DNA of 64,000 nt, taken from positions 62,001 through 126,000 of the forward strand of contig NZ_LNCI01000009.1 in assembly GCF_001509585.1 (NCBI RefSeq), given 5' to 3'. Both the position numbers and the translations under genes were made by a program. Shown here one piece after another: positions 54,926 through 63,293 of the stretch. The DNA comes from Tropicimonas marinistellae. Its GTDB lineage: Bacteria; Pseudomonadota; Alphaproteobacteria; Rhodobacterales; Rhodobacteraceae. The number at the start of each line of letters is the position of its first letter. Position 1 is the stretch's first letter. The notes under the pieces are model-generated. The model worked only from the letters and a program-made list of their open reading frames with translations, was not told the DNA's origin and made no database searches.

Positions 54926-54945
54926 GAGCGCGGAAATCCGCGCTC
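54926..54945 (+). terminator. Hairpin after fabH
   Basis: GAGCGCGG and CCGCGCTC form a perfect 8-base-pair stem with an AAAT loop between fabH and the ihfA promoter. A U tract is absent, so it may mark the transcript end or only slow it. Confidence 0.45.
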
Positions 54946-54971
54946 GAACGCAATCCCCCAAGTCATTGATA

Positions 54972-55000
54972 TTGACTGAAATACGCGACGCGCCTAGGCT
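54972..55000 (+). promoter_or_regulatory. Promoter of ihfA-merR
   Basis: TTGACT (54972-54977) and TAGGCT (54995-55000) are separated by exactly 17 bases, 27 bases before the ihfA ATG. The short leader contains a strong CGGGGGGGA ribosome-binding stretch. Confidence 0.6.
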
Positions 55001-55027
55001 TCGCTGCAAACAATCCCGGGGGGGACA

Positions 55028-55330
55028 ATGAGCGACAAGACACTGACGCGTATGGATTTGAGCGAAGCCGTGTTTCGCGAGGTCGGTCTGTCCCGCAACG
55101 AATCCGCCCAACTCGTCGAAAGCGTTCTTCAGCACATGTCCGATGCGCTGGTGCGCGGCGAGCAGGTGAAAGTCTCGTCTTTCGGCACGTTTTCGGTTCG
55201 CGACAAGGCTGCCAGAATCGGCCGCAATCCCAAGACCGGTGAGGAAGTGCCTATCCATCCTCGCCGTGTTCTGACCTTCCGACCGTCCCACCTGATGAAA
55301 GAACGGGTGGCGGCCGGAAACCGCAAGTAA
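55028..55330 (+). CDS. ihfA: Integration host factor subunit alpha
   Basis: This 100-residue protein matches IhfA closely: [20 protein letters not shown] at the start, the [26 protein letters not shown] beta-arm (shown in parts) and the IPRR-type [12 protein letters not shown]. It bends DNA as a heterodimer with IhfB, which is not in the window. It lies upstream of a MerR regulator with 12 bases between them. Confidence 0.97.
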   Translation: MSDKTLTRMDLSEAVFREVGLSRNESAQLVESVLQHMSDALVRGEQVKVSSFGTFSVRDKAARIGRNPKTGEEVPIHPRRVLTFRPSHLMKERVAAGNRK

Positions 55331-55342
55331 GGCACCAGAGAC

Positions 55343-56101
55343 ATGAGTGGCAAATCCCCCGACGCATTCCGCACCATTAGCGAGGTTGCGGAGTGGCTTG
55401 GTGTGAACGCACATGTCCTGCGGTTCTGGGAAAGCAAGTTTTCGCAGGTCAAACCCGTGAAGCGCGCGGGAGGCAGGCGGTACTATCGCCCATCGGATAT
55501 GGAGCTTCTTGGCGGCATTCAAAAACTGCTGCACGAAGACGGCATGACCATCAAGGGCGTCCAGAAGGTGCTGCGCGAAAGGGGCGTGAAGGCGGTCTGC
55601 GCAATGTCCAAGCCGGTTGATGGCGGCGAGGTGGCCGAGCCGGAACCGCCAGTATCGACCGAGAAACCTGCATTCAGCGATAGCGCCACTCCCAGTTCGC
55701 GGACAGAAGGCGCCAAACCGGAGCCGGGACTGGACCGCGAAACGGAGGTCGGCACCGAACCCGCTCCGGACGTGCGCGCAGACACAGGCCCAGCACGTGA
55801 CGTCACCATGCCGCTCTTCAACCGCGGTGTCGAAACACCGCCGGCCCCCGTCGCCGTAGAAACGAATGACGATGGCGCGGACAGTGCAGAGACCGAAACC
55901 GTTGCCGAGGACACACCGGTCGCCGCGGAACCTGCCACGGGGCCGGCGACCGGCCCCGTCATTGCCCCCCTGCCCGGCGAGGCGCTGTCTATCGCCGAAA
56001 GGCTCGCGCGCGTCCCGCCGGGGCGTATCGACCCTGCCGCCCTGCGCCCGATACACGCCCGGCTGGTTGCATTGCGGGCGCGGATGGACACCGCCGGGTG
56101 A
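55343..56101 (+). CDS. MerR family transcriptional regulator with long disordered tail
   Basis: The protein has 252 residues. The N-terminal MerR helix-turn-helix is clear ([46 protein letters not shown] in parts). From about residue 95 on, the protein is rich in Pro, Glu, Ala and Thr with no metal or ligand domain, then ends in a helix ([20 protein letters not shown]). It is the classical neighbour of ihfA in proteobacteria. Its regulon is unknown. Confidence 0.9.
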   Translation: MSGKSPDAFRTISEVAEWLGVNAHVLRFWESKFSQVKPVKRAGGRRYYRPSDMELLGGIQKLLHEDGMTIKGVQKVLRERGVKAVCAMSKPVDGGEVAEPEPPVSTEKPAFSDSATPSSRTEGAKPEPGLDRETEVGTEPAPDVRADTGPARDVTMPLFNRGVETPPAPVAVETNDDGADSAETETVAEDTPVAAEPATGPATGPVIAPLPGEALSIAERLARVPPGRIDPAALRPIHARLVALRARMDTAG

Positions 56102-56127
56102 CCCGCGCATACCGCGCTGTTTGCCGC

Positions 56128-56155
56128 TTGCCCTTGCCGCAGAATTCGCTAAAAA
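56128..56155 (+). promoter_or_regulatory. Putative promoter of tRNA-Pro
   Basis: TTGCCC (56128-56133) and TAAAAA (56150-56155) are separated by 16 bases, ending 10 bases before the tRNA 5' end. Its position just after the merR stop fits. Confidence 0.4.
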
Positions 56156-56165
56156 GCCCGAACGT

Positions 56166-56242
56166 CGGGCTATGGCGCAGCCTGGTAGCGCGTCCGTCTG
56201 GGGGACGGAAGGTCGCAGGTTCAAGTCCTGCTAGCCCGACCA
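56166..56242 (+). tRNA. tRNA-Pro (anticodon GGG)
   Basis: This is a 77-nt cloverleaf with encoded CCA. The acceptor stem CGGGCTA pairs with TAGCCCG, the D arm reads TGGCGCAGCCTGGTAGCGC, loop CTGGGGG gives anticodon GGG (CCC codons), and the T arm has GTTCAAGTCC. An intrinsic terminator follows. Confidence 0.97.
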
Positions 56243-56252
56243 TTCGAAAAAC

Positions 56253-56282
56253 CGCCCGCGCCCCTTGGGGTGCGGGCGTTTT
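56253..56282 (+). terminator. Intrinsic terminator of tRNA-Pro
   Basis: CGCCCGCGCCCC pairs with GGGGTGCGGGCG (one G-U-type position) and is followed directly by TTTT. This is the best canonical terminator in the window. Confidence 0.8.
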
Positions 56283-56324
56283 GCTATCCGGCGCCCGCAG
56301 CGCCCCGCCGCAACGGAGGCCCGC

Positions 56325-57401
56325 ATGACCGGCGTACTGCCCAGTCAGTCCATCATCCGGATGATCGCCGCCGGCCAAATCGCCGCCGACCAGCCATTTG
56401 CCGACGGTCAGGTTCAACCCGCGAGCCTCGACCTGCGCCTCGGGAACACTGCGTATCGCGTGCGCGCCTCGTTTCTTGCCGGAGACGGAAACCGCGTGGC
56501 CGACAGACTCGCGCAATTCGAGATGCATGCCATCGAACTGGCGGACGGAGCGGTGCTCGAGAAGAACTGCGTCTATCTCGTGCCATTGCAGGAACGACTC
56601 GACCTGCCGGACGGAATCAACGCGGTGGCCAATGCCAAATCCTCTACCGGTCGCCTGGATCTGCTCACCCGCGTTATAACAGACGGCGGTGTCGAGTTTG
56701 ATCGAATCGGAGCAGGGTATTCCGGCCCGCTCTACGCCGAGATCTGCCCACGCTCCTTTTCCGTGCTCGTGCGTCCCGGCATGCGCCTCAACCAGATCCG
56801 TTTTCGTGACGGCAAGGCCGAGTTGGGCGATGATGCACTGCGCGCGCTGCATTCGGAATTCGGCCTTGTTTCAGGCGACGCCGTGATCTCCGAAGGTCTG
56901 GGATTTTCGGTTGATCTCCGTCCTCGGGAGGGCCGACTAGCCGGTTGGCGCGCGAAGCCCCATGCAGGCGTCATCGACCTCGGGCGGATCGGTCACTACC
57001 GACCGTCGGATTTCTGGGAACCGGTCGAGTCGGACGACGGCCGGATCATTCTCGACCCCGGTGCGTTTTACATCCTCGTCAGTCGCGAGGCTGTACATAT
57101 TCCACCTGACTACGCTGCTGAGATGGCGCCCTACCTCGCCATGGTCGGAGAGTTTCGTGTCCATTACGCGGGTTTCTTCGACCCCGGTTTCGGCCACGCG
57201 CCGGCAGGTGGCTCCGGCGCACGGGGCGTATTGGAAGTGCGGTGCCACGAAGCCCCCTTCGCATTGGAGCACGGCCAGATTGTAGGCCGGCTCGTCTACG
57301 AACGAATGGCCGCTCGCCCGGACGCGCTCTATGGCGAGGGGATCGCGTCGAACTACCAAGGACAGGGACTAAAGCTGTCGAAGCATTTCAGGGCACCCTG
57401 A
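56325..57401 (+). CDS. dcd: dCTP deaminase, double-domain form
   Basis: The protein has 358 residues from the ATG at 56325, about twice the length of E. coli Dcd (193). Two dUTPase-like halves are seen. The first has VQPASLDLRLGNTAYR and the dUTPase-type active segment FDRIGAGYSGPLYAEI; the second has HAGVIDLGRIGHYRPSDFW and YAEMAPYLAMVGEFRVHYAG (in parts). The long form is usual in alphaproteobacteria. It deaminates dCTP to dUTP in dTTP synthesis. Confidence 0.93.
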   Translation: MTGVLPSQSIIRMIAAGQIAADQPFADGQVQPASLDLRLGNTAYRVRASFLAGDGNRVADRLAQFEMHAIELADGAVLEKNCVYLVPLQERLDLPDGINAVANAKSSTGRLDLLTRVITDGGVEFDRIGAGYSGPLYAEICPRSFSVLVRPGMRLNQIRFRDGKAELGDDALRALHSEFGLVSGDAVISEGLGFSVDLRPREGRLAGWRAKPHAGVIDLGRIGHYRPSDFWEPVESDDGRIILDPGAFYILVSREAVHIPPDYAAEMAPYLAMVGEFRVHYAGFFDPGFGHAPAGGSGARGVLEVRCHEAPFALEHGQIVGRLVYERMAARPDALYGEGIASNYQGQGLKLSKHFRAP

Positions 57402-57460
57402 CGCAATCACCACGGCGATCCTTGCTGCGGCAGCACATGGCCGTTAGCGGAAACTGCCAA

Positions 57461-57856
57461 CTAGCGGAACCGACCGTGCCGCTTGAGAAATTCGATCTGG
57501 TACCCGTCCGGATCGCTGAGGAAGAAGAATTGGGCCATGACGTCGCCGTCGCGTTCAAACGTCACTATCTCTCGTGGCGCGAGCCCCGCGGTCTCCATCC
57601 GCGCGTGTTCCGCCTCCAGGTCGTCGACACAGACGGCAATATGCCCATAGCCATCGCCGAGTTCGTAAGGCTCTGTGCGCCCCTTGTTCACGGTCAACTC
57701 GATCTCGAAATCGCTCTCTGCGTTGCGCAGATAGATCAAGGTGAAGTTCTCGAAGTCGAACCGGTCGGCGATTTCGAACCCCAAGGCCTCCCGGTAAAAC
57801 GCGACGGAGCGGGCCTCGTCGAGAACGCGGATCATGCTGTGAATCGCTTTGGCCAT
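57461..57856 (-). CDS. gloA: Lactoylglutathione lyase (glyoxalase I)
   Basis: The 131-residue VOC-fold protein carries the metal ligands in order: His in KAIHSMIRVLD, Glu in DFEIELTVN, His in GYGHIAVCV and Glu in GYQIEFLKR. The FEIADRFDFENFTLIYLRN stretch is typical of the GloA group. It isomerises the methylglyoxal-glutathione hemithioacetal to S-lactoylglutathione. It is convergent with dcd, a lone gene. Confidence 0.9.
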   Translation of the reverse strand: MAKAIHSMIRVLDEARSVAFYREALGFEIADRFDFENFTLIYLRNAESDFEIELTVNKGRTEPYELGDGYGHIAVCVDDLEAEHARMETAGLAPREIVTFERDGDVMAQFFFLSDPDGYQIEFLKRHGRFR

Positions 57857-57972
57857 ACCTGTCGCCTCGATGAATGGGTGATGTCGAGCGAAGCGTAGCC
57901 GATGCGGTTTCCGAGTACGAGGCGGTTTGCCGCGAGGACCGGCCAGGCATCGCCCGACCGGTCCGTGATGCC

Positions 57973-59022
57973 TTAGGCGAAGAGGAAATCGCCAGCGTCG
58001 AGTTTGTCTTCGGTCGTACCGAGAAGTGTAAGCCGGTCGCCGTCTCCGAGGTCGATCACCGTTCCAAAGCCTTTGGAATCAAATCCATCCTTCAGCTCGC
58101 GGAACGACGCGATTTCGGTACCGGTCAGATCGATCGTGTCGTGGCCATTGCGGAAGTCCACGATGGTGTCCCGCCCGTCGCCGGTAGCAAACACAAACGT
58201 GTCCTCGCCGCGCCCTCCGGTCAGGGTATCCTTGCCGGCACCGCCCTCCACGCGGTCGTCGCCGCGACCACCATACAGCCGGTCGCCGCCGTTGCCGCCC
58301 AGCAGCGTATCTGTGCCGCCGCCGCCGAACGCGATGTCTTTGCCGTTGCCCGCGACAACCACGTCCGAACCGCGCCCGGCGCGCACCAGGTCGCCGCCAC
58401 CGCCCGCATCGACGAAATCTGCTCCGCCCTTGGTTTCGTAAATCACCGCGTCATTGCCGCCGATGATGAAGTCAGTCTTGTCCTGAGACAGGATCCCCGT
58501 GACCGAGAGTGGCAGCAGAACACCGTTCAGCCCGTGAATCACACCGTTTGAAGCGTCGATGTCGGTCGCGATGATCCCGGGATTGGCAATCCCGGGATCG
58601 GCATCGATCAGGGACGGAGGGGTCGTGGACGCATCGGGCTTGATCTTCCCACCCTGCAGGGTGGTGATCCTGCCGCCGCCAAGAACGTCAGCCGCCAAGA
58701 GTTCCCCGGCCGCAACGTGATACGTCAACACCTGCGTCAATGGGGGAATTGGATCGCCTTCGCCGAGCAGGGTGAGGGCGCGCACGATATGGTTGAACGC
58801 GCCCTTTTCGCTCGTTCCCTCAAAGCCGAGCGCACCAGCGAGATCGATAAAGGCGTCGTCGACAGGTGCGAACACGGTCAGGCTCGCGGACGGGTCGTTC
58901 AAAGCGTCAGCGAGGTCCGCCGCTACGACAGCGTCCCGCAGGATATCGAAATCTTCGCCGTTGCGATCGTAGCTGCCCGGTGCACCGCTTTCGAGTACGA
59001 TTTCGGTGATAGTCTTCTTCAT
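57973..59022 (-). CDS. Fasciclin-domain RTX calcium-binding protein
   Basis: The protein has 349 residues from the ATG at 59022. A fasciclin/FAS1 domain (about 5-185; TVFAPVDDAFIDL, the H-type box VLTYHVAAGELL and IHGLNGVLLPL) is followed by RTX calcium repeats (about 195-285; GNGKDIAFGGGGTDTLLGG, GGDRLYGGRGDDRVEGG) and an RTX end domain (FVFATGDGRDTIVDFRNGHD, GDRLTLLGTTEDKLD). There is no signal peptide, so type I secretion is expected. FAS1 domains mediate adhesion. This is the second RTX protein of the window. Confidence 0.9.
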   Translation of the reverse strand: MKKTITEIVLESGAPGSYDRNGEDFDILRDAVVAADLADALNDPSASLTVFAPVDDAFIDLAGALGFEGTSEKGAFNHIVRALTLLGEGDPIPPLTQVLTYHVAAGELLAADVLGGGRITTLQGGKIKPDASTTPPSLIDADPGIANPGIIATDIDASNGVIHGLNGVLLPLSVTGILSQDKTDFIIGGNDAVIYETKGGADFVDAGGGGDLVRAGRGSDVVVAGNGKDIAFGGGGTDTLLGGNGGDRLYGGRGDDRVEGGAGKDTLTGGRGEDTFVFATGDGRDTIVDFRNGHDTIDLTGTEIASFRELKDGFDSKGFGTVIDLGDGDRLTLLGTTEDKLDAGDFLFA

Positions 59023-59302
59023 GGTCAGTCTCCCTTGCACCTCCGAGCACCGGCATTTGGACCGCCCCGGAAGCCTTCCTCAATCGACGCCCCATCACGG
59101 GGTCGCTGAATGCCTTACGCAGCAAGGGCGGAAAGTGGATGACTGACCATTGGAGGCCGCACCTCGTAAGGAACGGGACTACGACCCAAGAAAACGCCTA
59201 ACGCACGGGCATTTAAGGAACAAATTCTCTGACGAGCTTGTGAACGGGACTGCGATTGCCGACGCGGTGAAATGTGTACGACCGGCTGCTCCGCTCCGGC
59301 TG

Positions 59303-60568
59303 CTACCACCAGTTCTCGTATTGGATACCGAACGTCATCCCGTCGGTCGCGCTCCCGAAAGCCGCCTGTTCGGTAATCGCACCGGCATCACTCCAGTGCG
59401 CCCAGGTTCCGAACACACGCAATTGCGGGCGCGCAAAGTAGCCCCGTTTGCCGAAGCTGTAGAAAGGAGCAAGCGTAATCTTCGTAAGCGAGGCATCCTC
59501 GACTGTATCGCCATCGACCCAATCATACCCTAGTTCGACCGCGACGCCCCAATCGTCGGTGAAGTTGTATTGCGGACGAACGCCGGCGGAAATCCACGTA
59601 TCCGTGTTTCCGGCAATATCGGTCCGCTGCCAGACTGCAGTGGCCTGTGTCTGAAAGCTCTCGCTCGTCTCGATGAGCGCCTGGGTCACGAAACGCCAGC
59701 GATCGTCGTCTTCCGACACGGCCGCATTGCCTGAGGAGTCGAAATTGATACCGGAGCCGCTCCCGTACATCAGGGCATTGCGCCACTCCCCCCACGGCAG
59801 ATCGGCATTCTCCGCATGGAGGCGGATCGCGTACCCATCGTTGTCGGACGGAGCGTCATCGCCCTGCGTTCCGGTATAGGACAGGCCGATCTCGCCCTTC
59901 CAGTCGCCTCCGAGAGCGATGTCATGGAAGCGCACGTCGATCGTACCGGCTTGGTAGTCCACATCATCATCGTCATAGTAAAAGATAGCGGTGGAGAGGC
60001 GGAAACTACCGTAGTCGAGGTTTTCAAGACCGATCCCGTCATTCGAGTAGTTCTCGTAGTAGAAATCGGTCATATGCACATCGCGCCGTCGGTAGTAGCG
60101 ACGGCCTGCCCAAAGGAAAGACTCCGCTGCCGCACCGTCGCCCAGACGTTCGATCCCGATATATGCCTGTGCAAACCCGCCGCCGTCCGCAGGGTCATTG
60201 CCGTAGGTGAGCAGGTTGGAATCGGCCCAGCCATTCAGCATAACCTCCGCGACAACGTCCGATCCGTTGCCGACACCCGCGCGATACCCAAAAGAGAGTT
60301 CGCCGTAGAGGTCGCTTTCATTTCCGAGCCGATACTTGGTTTCCGCTCCATTCAGCTTGAACGCAGCCATCGGGTCACCGTCGGTCGAACCGACACCGAA
60401 ACGCACGTATCCGTGCGAAAAGAAGCCCGCCGCGGCGGCTTGGGCAAAGGGGCTATCGGGGCCTGCGGTATCTCCCGCCATCGGATCGAAATCCTGCCCG
60501 GTGGCCGGTAGGGCTGCCATTGCAGCAAGAAGAACGACGACGCCTGAGCTGGTTTCGCGGTGCAGCAT
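59303..60568 (-). CDS. LamB-like carbohydrate porin
   Basis: The protein has 421 residues from the ATG at 60568, with GGGAG upstream. The signal ends near PATGQDFD. The mature protein has the maltoporin fold marks: GFFSHGYVRFGVGS, KYRLGNESDLYGELSFGY, WAGRRYYRRRDVHMTDFYY and a C-terminal RGYFARPQLRVFGTWAHW, ending in the aromatic beta-strand (QYENWW). LamB-type porins let maltodextrins and other sugars cross the outer membrane. No sugar ABC transporter is adjacent. Confidence 0.9.
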   Translation of the reverse strand: MLHRETSSGVVVLLAAMAALPATGQDFDPMAGDTAGPDSPFAQAAAAGFFSHGYVRFGVGSTDGDPMAAFKLNGAETKYRLGNESDLYGELSFGYRAGVGNGSDVVAEVMLNGWADSNLLTYGNDPADGGGFAQAYIGIERLGDGAAAESFLWAGRRYYRRRDVHMTDFYYENYSNDGIGLENLDYGSFRLSTAIFYYDDDDVDYQAGTIDVRFHDIALGGDWKGEIGLSYTGTQGDDAPSDNDGYAIRLHAENADLPWGEWRNALMYGSGSGINFDSSGNAAVSEDDDRWRFVTQALIETSESFQTQATAVWQRTDIAGNTDTWISAGVRPQYNFTDDWGVAVELGYDWVDGDTVEDASLTKITLAPFYSFGKRGYFARPQLRVFGTWAHWSDAGAITEQAAFGSATDGMTFGIQYENWW

Positions 60569-60697
60569 GGCATTCTCCCATAACGCCCGGACGCGCTGTC
60601 GGTCCCCCGGCAGGGCGCCGCAATCACGAGGATGAGAATACAGCGCATCGCGCGCTCCCCCAACGGGGAACCAGATTGCATGTGCTGTTTTGCGAGC

Positions 60698-60716
60698 ATT
60701 GCCGCTGTATTGCCGC
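60698..60716. repeat. Two ATTGCCGC direct repeats in the porin leader
   Basis: ATTGCCGC occurs at 60698-60705 and again at 60709-60716, spaced exactly 11 bases (about one helical turn). They lie 130-148 bases upstream of the LamB-like start and may be regulator half-sites. Confidence 0.35.
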
Positions 60717-60738
60717 AAACGGGCGACCAAACCCGCTG

Positions 60739-61455
60739 TCAGACCGCACCGTCCTTGTCATCACGGGCAGTGTCGGCTTCGTTCTCGTCACCCTCGGTGA
60801 CGGTATCATCGGGATCGAACATGTCGCCTTGATCGGCGTCGCCGACCTCTCCCTCTTCGGGTTCCGTTCCGGGTGGGGGGCGGTTGTCGAGCAGACCGGC
60901 CGCGCGCAGTTCGCGCAGGCCCGGCAGATCGCGCGCGCTTTCCAGTCCGAAATGGTCGAGAAACTCCGGCGTCACCACGAAAGTCACGGGCCGACCGGGA
61001 GTCATCCGCCGGCGCCCGAAGCGGATCCACTCCATTTCCAGCAAGAGGTCGATGGTCCCGCGACTGACGGAGACGCCACGGATTTCCTCTATCTCCGCCC
61101 GCGTGACCGGCTGGTGATAGGCGATGATTGCGAGGGTTTCGATTGCTGCGCGCGAAAGCTTGCGCGTCTCCACCGTCTCCTTCTGCATCAGGAACCCGAG
61201 GTCGGGCGCGGTGCGGATCGCCCATCGCTCGCCGACGCGCACCACCTGCACTCCCCTTCCCTCGTAACGCTTGTGCAGTCGTTCAAGAGCCCGCGCAGCA
61301 TCGGCTCCATGGGGCATTCGTGCGTTCAATTCCCCCACGGTGATCGGCTCGGCGACGGCGAACAGGATCGCCTCGACCATCCGGTCCTGCTCGCCCTCGG
61401 GCGGTGCCTCGAAGAGGCTTTCCTCCTCTTCCGGGAAGTCCTCGTTCTCAGCCAT
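60739..61455 (-). CDS. scpB: Chromosome segregation and condensation protein ScpB
   Basis: The 238-residue protein has the two winged-helix ScpB domain, with LFAVAEPITVGELNARMP and the conserved AIETLAIIAYHQPVTRAEIEEIRGVS (in parts). A C-terminal acidic tail (EPEEGEVGDADQGDMFD) is longer than usual. ScpB works with ScpA and SMC in chromosome condensation. Its start overlaps the end of scpA by 8 bases. Confidence 0.95.
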   Translation of the reverse strand: MAENEDFPEEEESLFEAPPEGEQDRMVEAILFAVAEPITVGELNARMPHGADAARALERLHKRYEGRGVQVVRVGERWAIRTAPDLGFLMQKETVETRKLSRAAIETLAIIAYHQPVTRAEIEEIRGVSVSRGTIDLLLEMEWIRFGRRRMTPGRPVTFVVTPEFLDHFGLESARDLPGLRELRAAGLLDNRPPPGTEPEEGEVGDADQGDMFDPDDTVTEGDENEADTARDDKDGAV

Positions 61456-62284
61456 CGATCGACCCGGCGGCGCGTATCTGGATCGGCGCGAATGTCTCGG
61501 GCTGGCGGATGGAGATCTTGCCCGCTTTCACCAGCTCCAGCGACGCCGCGAATGTGGCCGCCGTCGCCGTGCGGCGCCGTACAGGGTCCAGCTCCCAACC
61601 ATCCGGCAGGTAGGACATCAGGTCTGTCCATTCACCGGCATAGCCGACCAGGGGCTTCAGCCGCTCAAGCGCCTCCTCCATCGTAAACACGTCCTTGCGG
61701 TCCATCACGAAAGGTCGGAACTCGTCCTTGGTGCGGATCCGCGCATAGGCCTGCATCAGGTCCATGATCGTCGCGGAATAGACCACCTTGCGGGTGCGCT
61801 CTACTTGCTGGATCTCGCCGCGCACGAAAAAGTCACGGCCCTTCTGATCCCGCGCCATCAGCTTGGCGGCCGCTTCCCGCATCGCCTGCAAACGTTCGAG
61901 CTGATACGCCAGATGTGCGGCCAACTCGTCGCCCGTCGGCCCTTCGTCGGCCGGATCGGGCGGCAGCAGCAGGCGCGACTTCAGGAAGGCCAGCCAGGCA
62001 GCCATCACGAGGTAATCGGCGGCCAGCTCGATACGGAGTTTCTTGGCCCGGTCAATAAAGGCCAGATACTGCTCGGCCAGTTGAAGCACGGAGATTTTGC
62101 GCAGATCGACCTTCTGAGTGCGCGAGAGCGTCAGCAGCAGGTCGAGCGGCCCCTCGAAACCGTCAACGTCAACGAGAAAAGCCTCGGCGGCCAGCCTCTC
62201 GGCCACCGCTTCCTGCACCGCCTCGTTCGCAAGGCCCGGCGCAAAATCCTGCGCCATGTCCTGTGCTGCCAGGTCTTCAGCCAT
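61448..62284 (-). CDS. scpA: Chromosome segregation protein ScpA (kleisin)
   Basis: The protein has 278 residues from the ATG at 62284, which overlaps the nagZ stop. The kleisin pattern VDVDGFEGPLDLLLTLSRTQKVDLRKIS (in parts) opens the conserved region, with YLVMAAWLAFLKSRLLLP near the middle. ScpA bridges the SMC heads with ScpB. It is in a coupled leftward group nagZ-scpA-scpB. Confidence 0.95.
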   Translation of the reverse strand: MAEDLAAQDMAQDFAPGLANEAVQEAVAERLAAEAFLVDVDGFEGPLDLLLTLSRTQKVDLRKISVLQLAEQYLAFIDRAKKLRIELAADYLVMAAWLAFLKSRLLLPPDPADEGPTGDELAAHLAYQLERLQAMREAAAKLMARDQKGRDFFVRGEIQQVERTRKVVYSATIMDLMQAYARIRTKDEFRPFVMDRKDVFTMEEALERLKPLVGYAGEWTDLMSYLPDGWELDPVRRRTATAATFAASLELVKAGKISIRQPETFAPIQIRAAGSIDG

Positions 62285-63293
62285 AAACTCTGCCCTCCAG
62301 AAGTCGCTCAAGCTCCGCTTCCGCGGCGGGAATGTCAACAGGATCAGACGCTCGGCGCAGTTCTACCCAGGCGTCCGCGCGGTCCTTCGCCTGCGCGGCC
62401 AGCCCGCCGGCTGCCGACACAGCCTGTTCCATCTCGGCCAATACTCCGTTGCAATGCAAAACCACGTCGCAACCTGCAGAAATGGACGCCGCCGCGCGCA
62501 TGGCAATGTCGCCGCTCAATGCCTCCATCGACAAATCGTCTGTCATCAGCAGCCCGCCGAATCCGATGTCCTCTCGTATCAGTCGGATCACGTCGGGCGA
62601 TTGGGTGGCAGGGCGGTCAGGGTCGATTGCATTGTATTTCAGATGCGCCGTCATGGCCGCGGGAAGGTCGGCAAGGGCCACGAACGGCGCGAAATCCGTT
62701 TCGCGCAGCATATTTGCCGACGCCTCGACCACAGGAAGCTCAAGATGGCTGTCAATCTGTGCCCGACCATGGCCCGGGATATGCTTGAGTACCGGCAGTA
62801 CACCACCCGCAAGGAGCCCCTCTGCGGCCGCCCGTGCGCCCGTGACGACACTTGCGGCATCTTCACCCATGCATCGGTTGCGCAGAAACGGATGGGTATC
62901 TGGCCGCGCCAAATCCGCCGATGGCGCGCAATTGACATCGATCCCCACTGCGCGCAATTCGTCGGCAATTAGCCGGTAGCGCAGGAACATCGCCCGCGCC
63001 GCGGCCTCCAGATCGGTCGCCGCCTGCATCTGATCAAGTGACGGATGCCAGAGCCTCCAGTATGGCGGCCGCATCCGCTGAACCCGGCCGCCTTCCTGAT
63101 CGATTAACACCGGCGCGTTGCGGCCGACGGCGGTGCGCAATTCGGCAGTCAGTCGCCGCACCTGCTCTGGCGTTTCGATATTTCGGGCAAAGAGGATGAA
63201 GCCCAGCGGCTGCGCTTCGGCGAAGAAGGATCGCTCGGCGCTGCTCAGCGCCAGCCCCTCGACCCCGAGGATGGCAGCCGCGCCCGCCGTCAC
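62277..63293 (-). CDS. nagZ: Beta-N-acetylhexosaminidase NagZ
   Basis: The protein has 338 residues from the GTG at 63293, overlapping the SPOR-gene stop as GTGA; a longer start is possible. The GH3 pattern includes GFILFARNIETPEQVR, the conserved KHIPGHGRAQIDSH active-site loop and the nucleophile Asp in LLMTDDLSMEAL. NagZ removes GlcNAc from anhydromuropeptides in cell-wall recycling. It is translationally coupled to the SPOR gene. Confidence 0.95.
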   Translation of the reverse strand: MTAGAAAILGVEGLALSSAERSFFAEAQPLGFILFARNIETPEQVRRLTAELRTAVGRNAPVLIDQEGGRVQRMRPPYWRLWHPSLDQMQAATDLEAAARAMFLRYRLIADELRAVGIDVNCAPSADLARPDTHPFLRNRCMGEDAASVVTGARAAAEGLLAGGVLPVLKHIPGHGRAQIDSHLELPVVEASANMLRETDFAPFVALADLPAAMTAHLKYNAIDPDRPATQSPDVIRLIREDIGFGGLLMTDDLSMEALSGDIAMRAAASISAGCDVVLHCNGVLAEMEQAVSAAGGLAAQAKDRADAWVELRRASDPVDIPAAEAELERLLEGRVYG

